Source of the DNA: Mesorhizobium waimense
GTDB taxonomy: Bacteria > Pseudomonadota > Alphaproteobacteria > Rhizobiales > Rhizobiaceae
Reading direction: 5' to 3'
Assembly: GCF_003601975.1 (NCBI RefSeq)
Contig: NZ_QZWZ01000017.1
Coordinates: 1 to 64,000 of the forward strand
Length of the DNA stretch: 64,000 nt
Under the pieces are notes generated by a model, which had not been told where the DNA came from, made no database searches, and saw only the letters and a program-made list of their open reading frames with translations. Shown one piece after another: positions 34,738-43,561 of this stretch. Each line of letters starts with the position of its first letter. Positions within the stretch are counted from its first letter, which is position 1. The position numbers and the translations under genes were made by a program.

Positions 34738-35899
34738 TGAGCCCTCTCGCCCGAGCGGCCGAGCCGATAAAGCCGTTGATGGCGGCGAACAATTCCGGTT
34801 CCTCGAGCAGGAAGGCATCGTGGCCGCGGTCGGTGTCGATCTCGACGAAGGACACGGAGGCGCCGGCGGCGTTCAGAGCATGCACGATGGAGCGGCTCTC
34901 TTCGGTCGGGAACAGCCAGTCACTCGTGAAGGACACCAGGCAGAAGCGGGTCTTGGTGCCGGCAAAGGCATCGGCCAGCCGGCCGCCATGGTCGGCGGCA
35001 AGGTCGAAGTAATCCATCGAACGGGTCATGTAGAGATAGGAGTTGGCGTCGAAGCGATCGACGAAGGTCATGCCCTGATGGCGCAGATAGCTTTCGATCT
35101 GGAAGTCGGCATCGAAGCCGAAGGTCAGCGCGTCGCGGTCCTGCAAATTGCGGCCGAACTTGCGATGAAGTGCCGCTTCCGACAGATAGGTGATGTGGGC
35201 GGCCATGCGCGCCACCGCCAGGCCCTTCTCCGGACGCTTGCCATGCTCGAAATATTTGCCGCCATGCCAGTCCGGGTCGGCCATGACGGCCTGCCGGCCG
35301 ACCTCATGGAAGGCAATGTTCTGCGAGGAATGGCGGGCGCCGGTGGCGATCGGCAGCGCCGAGAAGACGCGCTCCGGACAGGTCGAGGCCCATTCCAGCA
35401 CCTGCATGCCGCCCATCGAGCCGCCGAGCACGCAAAACAGTTTTTCGATGCCGAAATGATCGACCAGCATAAGCTGTGCCCGCACCATGTCGCGGATGGT
35501 GATGATCGGCAGGTCGAGCCCGTAGGGCTTGCCGGTGGCCGGATTGGTCGAAGCGGGGCCGGTGGAACCCAGGCAGCCGCCGAGGACGTTGGAGCAGATG
35601 ACGAAGAAACGGTTGGTGTCGATGATCCTGCCGGGGCCGATCAGCGCCTCCCACCAGCCCGGCTTGCCGGTTACCGGATTGGTGCTGGCAACATGCTGGT
35701 CGCCGGTCAGCGCATGGCAGACGAGGATGGCGTTGGAGCGGGCATCGTTCAAAGTGCCGTAGGTCTGGTAGGCGATCTGGAACGGCGACAAAAGCGTGCC
35801 GGCGTCGAGCTTCAGCGGCTTGTCGGCGCCGAAACGCAACACCGGGCTCGACGGTGCGTCGATCTCGTTGTTGGTTTTTCCAGGGCGCGGAGCGGCCAT
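34730..35899 (-). CDS. metX: homoserine O-acetyltransferase
   Basis: MetX acetylates homoserine with acetyl-CoA at the start of methionine synthesis. The alpha/beta-hydrolase fold has the nucleophile elbow GGSMGG, the catalytic aspartate in SDWLFPTEE and histidine in GHDAFLLEE. The start at 35899 (MAAPRPGKTNNEID) follows the SAM-II leader; an upstream frame would run into the riboswitch terminator. The last codons and stop lie in a palindromic repeat. Expression should be repressed by high SAM. Confidence 0.95.
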   Translation of the reverse strand: MAAPRPGKTNNEIDAPSSPVLRFGADKPLKLDAGTLLSPFQIAYQTYGTLNDARSNAILVCHALTGDQHVASTNPVTGKPGWWEALIGPGRIIDTNRFFVICSNVLGGCLGSTGPASTNPATGKPYGLDLPIITIRDMVRAQLMLVDHFGIEKLFCVLGGSMGGMQVLEWASTCPERVFSALPIATGARHSSQNIAFHEVGRQAVMADPDWHGGKYFEHGKRPEKGLAVARMAAHITYLSEAALHRKFGRNLQDRDALTFGFDADFQIESYLRHQGMTFVDRFDANSYLYMTRSMDYFDLAADHGGRLADAFAGTKTRFCLVSFTSDWLFPTEESRSIVHALNAAGASVSFVEIDTDRGHDAFLLEEPELFAAINGFIGSAARARGLSA

Positions 35900-35942
35900 T
35901 ATCTCTCTCTTGCATTGCGCATCGTCCGGCCGGCAGCGGACA

Positions 35943-35977
35943 ACAAAAAACCGGCAATGCCTTCGCAAAGCCGGTTA
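35943..35977 (-). terminator. intrinsic terminator in the metX leader
   Basis: On the minus strand AACCGGC pairs with GCCGGTT (35970-35976 with 35949-35955) around a 14-base loop, followed immediately by a U-run (TTTTTT). It sits between the SAM-II aptamer and the metX ATG, so the riboswitch probably works by transcription termination. Confidence 0.8.
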
Positions 35978-35990
35978 CAGGATGCAAACG

Positions 35991-36046
35991 GCCCTTTAGC
36001 GAGTTGTTTAACGTGGCTGCAAGCCGACCGGCCAAATCACCACGGA
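35991..36046 (-). promoter_or_regulatory. SAM-II riboswitch
   Basis: The minus strand carries the conserved SAM-II blocks in order: CCGTGGTGATTTG, GGCTTGCAGCCACGTTAAA and GCTAAAG. P1 forms from CGTGG with CCACG, and the 3' GCTAAAG block supplies the pseudoknot. The SAM-II class is well known upstream of metA/metX in alphaproteobacteria, and the gene here is metX. Confidence 0.93.
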
Positions 36047-36057
36047 ACTGTCACATT

Positions 36058-36086
36058 CTTCTAGAACTAGCGCGCCGTGGCGTCAA
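36058..36086 (-). promoter_or_regulatory. promoter of the metX transcription unit
   Basis: TTGACG (minus strand; plus 36081-36086) is separated by exactly 17 bases from TAGAAG (plus 36058-36063). The predicted transcript start falls just before the SAM-II aptamer. The match is good at -35 and moderate at -10. Confidence 0.6.
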
Positions 36087-36189
36087 CGGCCGGCCGCTCG
36101 CACCACCGCCGGCTCTCGACATTCCGGGCTACGGCTAGTATTTCCGCTGCGGCTTCCGGGTGGAAGCATTCTCGACGGATTTGTTAGAC

Positions 36190-37299
36190 ATGAACAAGAG
36201 ACCGGATCAGGCACGGCCAACGCCCCGCGCGGGCATCATGGACATCGACGCCTATGTGCCGGGCAAGAGCACGGCGCCGGCCGGTGTCGCCAAGGTCTAC
36301 AAACTGTCGTCGAACGAGAACCCGCTCGGCCCGTCGCCGAAGGCGATCGCAGCGGCGCGTGAAATCGCGGCAAAGCTTGACGTCTATCCCGATGGCACCG
36401 CCAGGCGGCTGCGCGAGGCGATCGCCGAGGTGCACGGGCTGAATGCGGCAAACCTCATCTGTTCCAACGGCTCCGACGAGATATTGGGCCTGCTGGCTCA
36501 GACCTACCTGGCGCCCGGCGATGAGGCCGTCTTCACCGAGCACGCCTTCATGGTCTACAAGATCTACATCCAGTCGGCCGGTGCAACACCGGTCGCGGTC
36601 AAGGAAACCGACGAGCGCGCCGACATCGATGCGATACTGGCCGCCGTGACGCCGCGCACAAAGATCGTGTTCCTCGCCAATCCCAACAACCCGACCGGCA
36701 CCTATGTGCCGTTCCAGGAGGTGCGCCGCCTGCATGCGAGCCTGCCGAAAAACGTGCTTCTGGTGCTCGACGCGGCTTACGCCGAATATGTGCGCCGCAA
36801 TGACTATGAAGCCGGTATCGAGCTGGCGGGCAGCGCGGAGAACGTGGTCATGACCCGTACCTTCTCCAAGCTCGGCCTTGGCGGGGCGCGGATCGGCTGG
36901 ATGTACGGCCCCATGCACATTGTCGATGCGATCAACCGCATTCGCGGCCCCTTCAACGTCAACGCCACGGCGATCGAGGCCGGCATCGCCGCCATCCGCG
37001 ACCGCGCCCATGTCGAGCGCAGCGTGATGCACAACGAGAAATGGCTCAACTGGTTGAATGAAGAACTGCCAAAGCTCGGCCTGAGGGTAACGCCGAGCGT
37101 TGGTAATTTCGTGCTGATCCACTTTCCCGACGACAAGAAGCATTCGGCGGCGGCCGCAGACGACTACCTTACGGCGCGAGGTTTCATATTGCGGCGCGTT
37201 TCCGGCTACGGCTTTCCCAATGCGCTGCGCATGAGCATCGGCACCGAAGAAGCCAATCGCGGCGTCATCGACGCCCTCACGACATTCCTGAAAAGCTAG
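36190..37299 (+). CDS. hisC: histidinol-phosphate-type aminotransferase
   Basis: The 369-residue fold type I PLP enzyme has the HisC/AroAT set: SSNENPLGPSPKA, NGSDEILGLLAQ, ANPNNPTGTY, LVLDAAYAEYV, and the Schiff-base lysine in TFSKLGLGGARIGW. It may transaminate histidinol phosphate or aromatic keto acids. Sitting six bases before tyrC, it more probably serves tyrosine/phenylalanine synthesis; the gene symbol follows the family. Start at 36190 (MNKRPDQARPTPR). Confidence 0.88.
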   Translation: MNKRPDQARPTPRAGIMDIDAYVPGKSTAPAGVAKVYKLSSNENPLGPSPKAIAAAREIAAKLDVYPDGTARRLREAIAEVHGLNAANLICSNGSDEILGLLAQTYLAPGDEAVFTEHAFMVYKIYIQSAGATPVAVKETDERADIDAILAAVTPRTKIVFLANPNNPTGTYVPFQEVRRLHASLPKNVLLVLDAAYAEYVRRNDYEAGIELAGSAENVVMTRTFSKLGLGGARIGWMYGPMHIVDAINRIRGPFNVNATAIEAGIAAIRDRAHVERSVMHNEKWLNWLNEELPKLGLRVTPSVGNFVLIHFPDDKKHSAAAADDYLTARGFILRRVSGYGFPNALRMSIGTEEANRGVIDALTTFLKS

Positions 37300-37305
37300 A
37301 ACACC

Positions 37306-38241
37306 ATGACATCACCGCTGTTCGAAAAGACCGCGCTGGTCGGCATCGGCCTGATCGGCTCGTCGCTGGCCCGAGTCATCCGCCGCGAGGGGCTGGCCGG
37401 CCATGTCTCCATCGCTACGCGCAGCCCGACTACACTGGCGCGGGCGCAGGAACTTGGCCTCGGGGATTCCTACACCACCGATGCAGCCGAGGCGGTGCGC
37501 GATGCCGATCTGGTCATCGTCTCGGTGCCGGTCGGCTCCTCCGGCGCGGTCGCGGAAGAAATCGCGCCAGCGCTGAAGAAGGGCGCCATCCTCACCGATG
37601 TTGGTTCGACCAAGGCCTCCGTGATCGCGCAGATGCAGCCGCATGTGCCTGAGGGTGTCCATTTCATTCCCGGTCATCCACTGGCCGGCACGGAAAAATC
37701 GGGCCCTGACGCCGGCTTCGCCGACCTCTTCGACAATCGCTGGTGCATCTTCACGCCGGTGCCGGGCACCGACCCGGACGCACTGGAGCGGCTGTCGGAA
37801 TTCTGGCGGCGCTGCGGCTCCAACATCGACACGATGGACCCGCAGCATCACGACATGACTTTGGCCATCGTCTCGCATTTGCCGCATATCATCGCCTACA
37901 ACATCGTCGGCACCGCGGACGATTTGCAATCGGTGACCAAGTCCGAAGTCATCAAATACTCGGCCTCCGGTTTTCGCGACTTCACCCGTCTCGCCGCCTC
38001 CGACCCGACCATGTGGCGCGACGTCTGCCTGCACAACAAGGACGCCATCCTCGAAATGCTGGCTCGCTTCTCGGAGGATCTAGCCTCGCTGCAGCGGGCG
38101 ATCCGCTGGGGCGACGGCGAAAAGCTGTTCGATCTGTTTACCCGCACCCGCGCCGTGCGCCGCTCGATCATCGAGGCCGGCCAGGACATCGACGTGCCGG
38201 ATTTCGGCCGGCAAGCAGTCGAGCACCCGGCCAAAGGGTAG
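37306..38241 (+). CDS. tyrC: prephenate/arogenate dehydrogenase
   Basis: Oxidatively decarboxylates prephenate or arogenate in tyrosine synthesis. The 311-residue protein has the NAD-binding GIGLIGSSLARVIRREG loop, the GHPLAGTEKSGPDA substrate histidine motif, and the C-terminal helical dimerisation domain (HHDMTLAIVSHLPHIIAY). It is tightly linked to the preceding aminotransferase. It ends three bases from a convergent kinase gene. Confidence 0.92.
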   Translation: MTSPLFEKTALVGIGLIGSSLARVIRREGLAGHVSIATRSPTTLARAQELGLGDSYTTDAAEAVRDADLVIVSVPVGSSGAVAEEIAPALKKGAILTDVGSTKASVIAQMQPHVPEGVHFIPGHPLAGTEKSGPDAGFADLFDNRWCIFTPVPGTDPDALERLSEFWRRCGSNIDTMDPQHHDMTLAIVSHLPHIIAYNIVGTADDLQSVTKSEVIKYSASGFRDFTRLAASDPTMWRDVCLHNKDAILEMLARFSEDLASLQRAIRWGDGEKLFDLFTRTRAVRRSIIEAGQDIDVPDFGRQAVEHPAKG

Positions 38242-38244
38242 GTC

Positions 38245-39177
38245 TTACGCTTCCAAAGCTGCTGGCCAGTGGGCGGCCATCATCGCCAGCGTCTCGGCCC
38301 GGTCCGGCGCGCCCAGCCGGCCGCCGAAGCGTTGGCATTTGAGCGCGGCGGCAGCACTGGCAAAGCGCAAGGCTTGTTCCGGAGGCATGGCCTCCGCTAG
38401 GCCGACGGCAAAGGCGCCGTGAAACACGTCGCCAGCGGCAAGTGTGTCCACCGCCTTGACCCTTGGCGCCTCGACATGGCGCACGCAGCCGGCGGAACGG
38501 TCATGCCACCAGCTTCCCTGCGCCCCGCCCGTGACCGCGACAAAGGCATCGGTGCGACTGGCGAGGTCGGCACAGGCGGTCTCCGGATCCAGCGCCTGGC
38601 CGCAGACGATGCGCGCCGCCGGCTCCGAGGCGACGATGTGCGTGGCTAAAGGCAACAATTGCTCCAGCACCTCCAGCGGCGCGGTGTCGGCATCGAGGAT
38701 CGCCGGACGGCTGGCGGCGCGCGCCGCGGTCAGGGCCAGTGCGGCTGCGTCCGGCCAGCGCACGTCGACCAGCACGGCGTCGAAGCCGGAAAGATCGGAG
38801 GGCAATTTCTCGGGATCGGTCTGCGCCTTCGGATCATAGAAGGGAACGATGATGCGCTCGCCATGGGCATCGACCAGGATCGCGGCCAGTGCCGATCGTG
38901 CGCCCTTGACGCGGCGGACAAGGCTGCAATCGACGCCCTCGGCCTCGATCTCGGCGATGAGCTGGTCGCCGACAGCATCGTCACCCGCACTTGCCCAGAG
39001 CGAGACCTCGGCGCCGAGACGCCGCGCGGCGCAAGCAGCACTGGTAGCCATGCCCGAGGCCATTTGGGCAGCGTCGGAGGCGATGAACTTGCCCTGATGC
39101 ATGGGCAGCGTGTCGAGACGAAGGATGGTGTCCAGCGTCAGCGCGCCAACGCTCAGGAGCCTTACCGGTCTGCTCAT
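38245..39177 (-). CDS. PfkB family carbohydrate kinase
   Basis: The 310-residue protein has the ribokinase fold: MASGMATSAACAARRLGAEVSLWA near the start, and the catalytic C-terminal motif DTLAAGDVFHGAF, with Ala for the more usual Gly before AGD but the catalytic Asp retained. It phosphorylates a sugar or related compound; which one cannot be told. It is followed ten bases upstream in the transcript by the DUF2125 gene, so they may share an operon. Confidence 0.88.
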   Translation of the reverse strand: MSRPVRLLSVGALTLDTILRLDTLPMHQGKFIASDAAQMASGMATSAACAARRLGAEVSLWASAGDDAVGDQLIAEIEAEGVDCSLVRRVKGARSALAAILVDAHGERIIVPFYDPKAQTDPEKLPSDLSGFDAVLVDVRWPDAAALALTAARAASRPAILDADTAPLEVLEQLLPLATHIVASEPAARIVCGQALDPETACADLASRTDAFVAVTGGAQGSWWHDRSAGCVRHVEAPRVKAVDTLAAGDVFHGAFAVGLAEAMPPEQALRFASAAAALKCQRFGGRLGAPDRAETLAMMAAHWPAALEA

Positions 39178-39186
39178 TCGTTGTTC

Positions 39187-40185
39187 CTAATCGACCGGCT
39201 TGATCTTGCCCAGCGGAATGAAGCCGAGCGATGCCTTGCCCTTGACGATCTTGAGCGGCATCGAGGGTTCGTTGCCGAGCATTGCCAGGCCGGCAAAGCC
39301 TTGCTCGATCTCGCTCTTGCGCTCGGGGATGGCGGTGCCGAGGATTGCCGCCACCGCCTTGGGATCTTTCAGCCTGATCGTCAGATCGGCGTCGATCAGG
39401 CCCTCGGCATCGACCGACAGCGGTCCGGAGACCGTAACCCGCGCGGTGCCTGACGAGAGGTCCAGCTTGGCGATGTCGACGGCCTGGCCGCGCAGGCTCT
39501 TTATCTGCTTCCCGATCAGTGCGACGCCGTTCTTCAGCGTTGCCTCGCCGCTGCCGTCGAGCGCCGGCAGCACGCGGCCGCCGATGGCGTTGGCGTCGAT
39601 CTCGAGATCGCCGAAGCTTCCAGTGTAGGCGATGTCCTGGCCATCGGGCTGCAATTGCCCCGCCGCCGTTCCGGCGCTGAACAGCGAGACCGGATCGGTG
39701 TCGTCGGCCGGGTCGGTCTGGCCCGACAAGCCCTCCGCCTTCAGCGCAACGCGCCGGGGCAGCGGCCAGGAGAGTTTGACGTCCGCCCGCAGCCTGTCCC
39801 AGTCGATCCAGAGCGGCGTCATGCCCGGTATGGAGGTCCTGAGCGGTCCGCGCAGGTCGGCGACAGGGCTCAAAGGCCGGGTGATCTGCGCGACGGCATT
39901 GAAGCTGCCGGTCGAGGCGGCGACATTCCTGGTGTCGTCCTCATAGGCGAGCGTATCGCAGGAGACGGCGAAGCTCAGCGGATAGCCGCTGACGTTCAGG
40001 TTGGAGCAGCCGGCCTCGATGCCGTTGCCGTTGAGGGCGGCCACCGCCTTGTCGGCTTCGCTCCTGACACGGTCGGCCAGATAGAACCAGCCGCCACTGT
40101 AGATGGCGAACAGCACGGCAATGAAAGCGGCAAGCCAGAACAGCCGGCGGCGAAAGTTCGGCGGGCGCTCGTCACTTGACGTCAT
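39187..40185 (-). CDS. DUF2125 family membrane-anchored protein
   Basis: The 332-residue protein has an N-terminal anchor (FWLAAFIAVLFAIYSGGWFYLADRV, about 16-40) and a large exported DUF2125 domain with several beta repeats such as GYPLSFAVSCDTLAY and GPLRTSIPGMTP. Function is unknown. The start at 40185 (MTSSDERPPNF) avoids an improbable extra 36 residues. It is divergent from the ChaC gene. Confidence 0.82.
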   Translation of the reverse strand: MTSSDERPPNFRRRLFWLAAFIAVLFAIYSGGWFYLADRVRSEADKAVAALNGNGIEAGCSNLNVSGYPLSFAVSCDTLAYEDDTRNVAASTGSFNAVAQITRPLSPVADLRGPLRTSIPGMTPLWIDWDRLRADVKLSWPLPRRVALKAEGLSGQTDPADDTDPVSLFSAGTAAGQLQPDGQDIAYTGSFGDLEIDANAIGGRVLPALDGSGEATLKNGVALIGKQIKSLRGQAVDIAKLDLSSGTARVTVSGPLSVDAEGLIDADLTIRLKDPKAVAAILGTAIPERKSEIEQGFAGLAMLGNEPSMPLKIVKGKASLGFIPLGKIKPVD

Positions 40186-40307
40186 GCTGCAGCTTTCATT
40201 AACGCCGCGTGTTGCGGGTGGACTGTCGTTTACGCAACAAGCAGATAGACGGAAAAGCACCGATTCCGGTGCGGAGTCGTCACTCTCGTGCAATCAGGCT
40301 TGGCGAT

Positions 40308-40844
40308 ATGGGCGATTTTTGGGTTTTTGGCTATGGGTCGCTGATCTGGCGACCGGGATTCGCGCATGTCGAGACGCGGCGCGCCCGCCTTTACGGCTAC
40401 CGCCGGTCGCTCTGCGTCTATTCCTTCGTGCATCGCGGCACGCGTGAGCGTCCGGGTCTTGTGCTCGGCCTCGACCGTGGCGGCTCCTGCGTCGGGCTGG
40501 CGTTTCGCGTGCCCGGCGAGTTGCGCGACGAGGTGCTCACCTATCTGCGCGAACGCGAACTGGTGACCAGCGTCTATCTCGAACGCTCGCTCGATATCCG
40601 CCTCGACAGGAACGGCATGACCGGGGGCAAGACGGTGCGCGCGGTCGCCTATATCGTCGACCGCAAGCATGAGCAGTATGCTGGGGGGCTCGATGCAGCG
40701 CATGCGGCTGATGTTGTGCGCGGCGCCGTCGGCCAGTCTGGCAGGAACGAGGATTATCTGTTCAGCACGCTGGAGCATCTCGAGGCGCTGGGCATAAGTG
40801 ACCACTGGCTGGAAGAGGTGGCCCGACGGCTCGCGCCTTTGTGA
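40308..40844 (+). CDS. ChaC-like gamma-glutamylcyclotransferase
   Basis: The 178-residue protein has the cyclotransferase fold signature FGYGSLIWRPGF and the region around YLRERELVTSVYLERSL, where the catalytic glutamate is expected. ChaC enzymes degrade glutathione to 5-oxoproline and Cys-Gly. The start at 40308 is chosen because the family motif begins at residue 5; the longer frame has no similarity. It faces the DUF2125 gene across a 122-base region. Confidence 0.85.
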   Translation: MGDFWVFGYGSLIWRPGFAHVETRRARLYGYRRSLCVYSFVHRGTRERPGLVLGLDRGGSCVGLAFRVPGELRDEVLTYLRERELVTSVYLERSLDIRLDRNGMTGGKTVRAVAYIVDRKHEQYAGGLDAAHAADVVRGAVGQSGRNEDYLFSTLEHLEALGISDHWLEEVARRLAPL

Positions 40845-40966
40845 AGCGCTGGCCCGCAGGAAAGCGCAGCCAGGCCTTTGACCTCGGCATGACGAGACCT
40901 AGCTTAGCTCCAGCCCGGAGCTTTTCGGGTTTCGTCCGCCCAATTCCAGCATCACGGAGCCAGATC

Positions 40967-41929
40967 TTGCAGAAACGCCGTCTCGGTCGTACCGACCTTT
41001 CCATCGCGCCGCTGGTTGTGGGCGGCAATGTCTTTGGCTGGACCGCCGACGAAAAGACCTCCTTCGACCTGCTCGACCGCTTTGCCGAGGCCGGCTTCAA
41101 CGCCATCGACACGGCCGATGCCTATTCGCGCTGGCATGCCGGCAACAAGGGTGGCGAGTCCGAAACCATCATCGGCAAATGGATGAAAAGCCGCGGCAAC
41201 CGCGACAAGATCATCGTCATCACCAAGGTCGGCTCGGACATGGGTCAGGGCAGGCGGGACCTTTCCGCTGCCTATATCGAAAAGGCAGTCGACCAGTCGC
41301 TGAAGCGGCTGCAGACCGATGTGATCGACCTTTATCTGTCGCATTGGCCGGATCCGGCGACGCCTTACGAGGAAACGCTCGGCGCCTACCAGAGCCTGCT
41401 CGCCAAGGGCAAGATCCGCCATGCCGGCTGCTCCAACCTCGATGCCGGCCAGTTGCGCGCCGCCCTGGACGTGGCAAGCCTGCGCAGCCTGCCGCGCTAC
41501 GAGGTGCTGCAGCCTGCTTACAATCTCTACGACCGCTCACCCTTCGATGGTCCGCTGCGCGATCTCTGCCTCGCGGAGGACATTGGCGTCATCAGCTATT
41601 ACGGTCTCGCCAAGGGGTTTCTGAGCGGCAAATACCGCAGCGAGGCCGACCTCGGCAAAAGCCAACGCGGCGGCGGCGTCAAGGACTATCTCAATCCACG
41701 CGGCATGCGCATCCTGAGCGCACTCGATGCCGCGGCCGAGCGTCATTCGGCTACGCAGGCGGAGGTGGCGTTGGCCTGGGTGATGGCGCGGCCGGGCATC
41801 ACCGCGCCGATCGCCAGCGCCACGACGCTCGCCCAGATGGACAGCCTGGTACACGCCGCATCGCTGAAGCTTGGCGTGGACGATATGGCCGCGCTGGACG
41901 AAGCCAGCGTGCAAATGAGAGCCGCCTGA
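40967..41929 (+). CDS. aldo/keto reductase
   Basis: The 320-residue protein belongs to the AKR superfamily: TADAYSRWHAGNKGGESETIIGKW with the catalytic Asp/Tyr, YLSHWPDPATPYEETLGAY with the active histidine, and the NADPH-site SNLDAGQLRAAL and GLAKGFLSGKYR. It uses NADPH; substrate unknown. TTG at 40967 is the likely start, with GGAG at 40956-40959 at good spacing and the fold starting QKRRLGRTDL; a longer ATG-started frame begins in non-conserved sequence. Confidence 0.85.
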   Translation: MQKRRLGRTDLSIAPLVVGGNVFGWTADEKTSFDLLDRFAEAGFNAIDTADAYSRWHAGNKGGESETIIGKWMKSRGNRDKIIVITKVGSDMGQGRRDLSAAYIEKAVDQSLKRLQTDVIDLYLSHWPDPATPYEETLGAYQSLLAKGKIRHAGCSNLDAGQLRAALDVASLRSLPRYEVLQPAYNLYDRSPFDGPLRDLCLAEDIGVISYYGLAKGFLSGKYRSEADLGKSQRGGGVKDYLNPRGMRILSALDAAAERHSATQAEVALAWVMARPGITAPIASATTLAQMDSLVHAASLKLGVDDMAALDEASVQMRAA

Positions 41930-42011
41930 ACGGATTCAGCACGATCGTTCAAGACGAGAACTGCCGCCTTGCCGCACTCTTCCCGACCTCGTGGCAGAGG
42001 CAGGAAACGGC

Positions 42012-42632
42012 ATGGCCGGAGAGGTTTTCTCGCATACGCAGCCGTGGCAGCAATTGCTGGCGCTGGTGCTGGCGGCAACCGTCGTCATGGGCAGTCCAGG
42101 CCCGGCGACGATCAGCGTGACTGCCGTCGGCGCCGCCTTCGGCCTGCGCGGTTCGCTCCGTTACGCGTCGGGGATTGTCGTCGGCACGATCGCGGTGCTG
42201 CTGGTAGTGGCCACCGGCATCATGGCGGTGCTTGCCTCGATGCCGACGTTGGCGCCGCTGCTGGCGGTCGCCTCGGCGGCCTACATCCTCTATCTCGCCT
42301 TTAAGATAGCGACGGCGCCGCCGCTGGCCGCGCGTGAAAGTGGCGCTGCCTATCCCACTTTCCTCGGCGGCTTCCTGCTCGCCGTCGCCAACCCGAAAGC
42401 CTATGTGGCGATTGCCGCCGTACTCGCCGGCGCTTCATCGGGAGCCGGGGGTCTCGGCATTCCAGCCACGCTGGCGATCCTCGCCTTGATGATCGTCGCC
42501 ATCCATGCGCTGTGGCTTCTCGCCGGGGCGGCATTCGCGCGCTTTCTGCGTCAGCCGCTGGCCTCGCGGATCATCAACCTGGTGTTCGCCGCAACGCTGG
42601 TGCTGACCACGGTACTGGCGGCGTGGCCGTGA
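42012..42632 (+). CDS. LysE/RhtB family translocator
   Basis: The 206-residue protein has five or six transmembrane segments and the LysE-type motif GSPGPATISVTAVGAAFGLRGSLRYASGI. It probably exports an amino acid or homoserine lactone-like compound. Start at 42012 (MAGEVFSHTQPWQ) has a weak ribosome site (AGGAAA); a GTG seven codons upstream is an alternative. It is close downstream of the reductase gene. Confidence 0.88.
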   Translation: MAGEVFSHTQPWQQLLALVLAATVVMGSPGPATISVTAVGAAFGLRGSLRYASGIVVGTIAVLLVVATGIMAVLASMPTLAPLLAVASAAYILYLAFKIATAPPLAARESGAAYPTFLGGFLLAVANPKAYVAIAAVLAGASSGAGGLGIPATLAILALMIVAIHALWLLAGAAFARFLRQPLASRIINLVFAATLVLTTVLAAWP

Positions 42633-42656
42633 GCCGACCGGCGGGACGGCTAGGGA

Positions 42657-43457
42657 TCAGGCCTTCGCCTCGTTCGCCGCGCCGAGTTCCGCCAGCCGCT
42701 TCACCGCCGCCGGCGGCATCGGCGGCGGGTTTGGCGCGCACGCGGCCTCGACAAGCATCTGATCGCAGGCGGCTTCCGTTTCGCCGATCAGCCGCTCCAT
42801 GAATTCTTCCCTGTCGAGTCCTGCGGGGATCGGCGGCAGGAAGCGAGCTTTGACGGTGCCGGGGTAGCGCAGGAATTTGCGGCGTGGCCAGTAGAGGCCA
42901 GCAACATGCGCCACGGGCACCACGGGGACGCCAAGCTGGGTGTAGAGCTCGACGATGCCGTACTTGTAGGCCGGCTCGTCGCCCGGCGCGCGACGCGTGC
43001 CTTCGGGATAGATGATCAGCTGGCGCGGATTGCGCGCCATCTCTTCCCTGGTCGCGGAGACCACGGCCTTCAACGCCTTGGAGCGGCTGCCGCGGTCAAC
43101 CGGGATCATGCGCATCTTCATGATGTACCAGCCGAAGAACGGGATCCAGGTCAGTTCCCGCTTCAGGATGTAGAGCGGGTCCTGGAGGAAAGGGAAAAAG
43201 GCGATCGCGTCCCAGAACGACTGGTGCTTCGGCGCCAGGATGAAAGAACCCTCGGGCAGGTTCTCCAGGCCGGTGATCTCGCTCTTGGTGCCGGCGATTT
43301 TGTCGTAGAGCCACATGCAGGTACCGGACCAGAATTTCGGCACGAACCAGGCACGGTGGCGCGGCGACAGGAAGTAATACGGCGTCCAGAGGATCATCTG
43401 GACGATCAGGTTGACGTAGAAGACGAGGTTGAACGCCAGCGAGCGGATGTAGAGCAT
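42657..43457 (-). CDS. plsC: 1-acyl-sn-glycerol-3-phosphate acyltransferase
   Basis: The 266-residue protein has a membrane-anchoring N-terminus and the acyltransferase motifs KHQSFWD (HX4D), FIPFFGWYIMKM, and the substrate-site YPEGTRRAPG. It acylates lysophosphatidate, or a related lipid, in phospholipid synthesis. It is a single gene. The C-terminal tail with PPAVKRLAELGAANEAKA is less conserved. Confidence 0.88.
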   Translation of the reverse strand: MLYIRSLAFNLVFYVNLIVQMILWTPYYFLSPRHRAWFVPKFWSGTCMWLYDKIAGTKSEITGLENLPEGSFILAPKHQSFWDAIAFFPFLQDPLYILKRELTWIPFFGWYIMKMRMIPVDRGSRSKALKAVVSATREEMARNPRQLIIYPEGTRRAPGDEPAYKYGIVELYTQLGVPVVPVAHVAGLYWPRRKFLRYPGTVKARFLPPIPAGLDREEFMERLIGETEAACDQMLVEAACAPNPPPMPPAAVKRLAELGAANEAKA

Positions 43458-43561
43458 GCGGGAAGGGCCCGGTGAGGAGGTGTGCGTTGGTTACACCAAG
43501 CGCGGGCAAAAAGGAAACGTGCGGTTCCGGGAACGATCCCGGGCCTGCGCGCGCCATCCGT

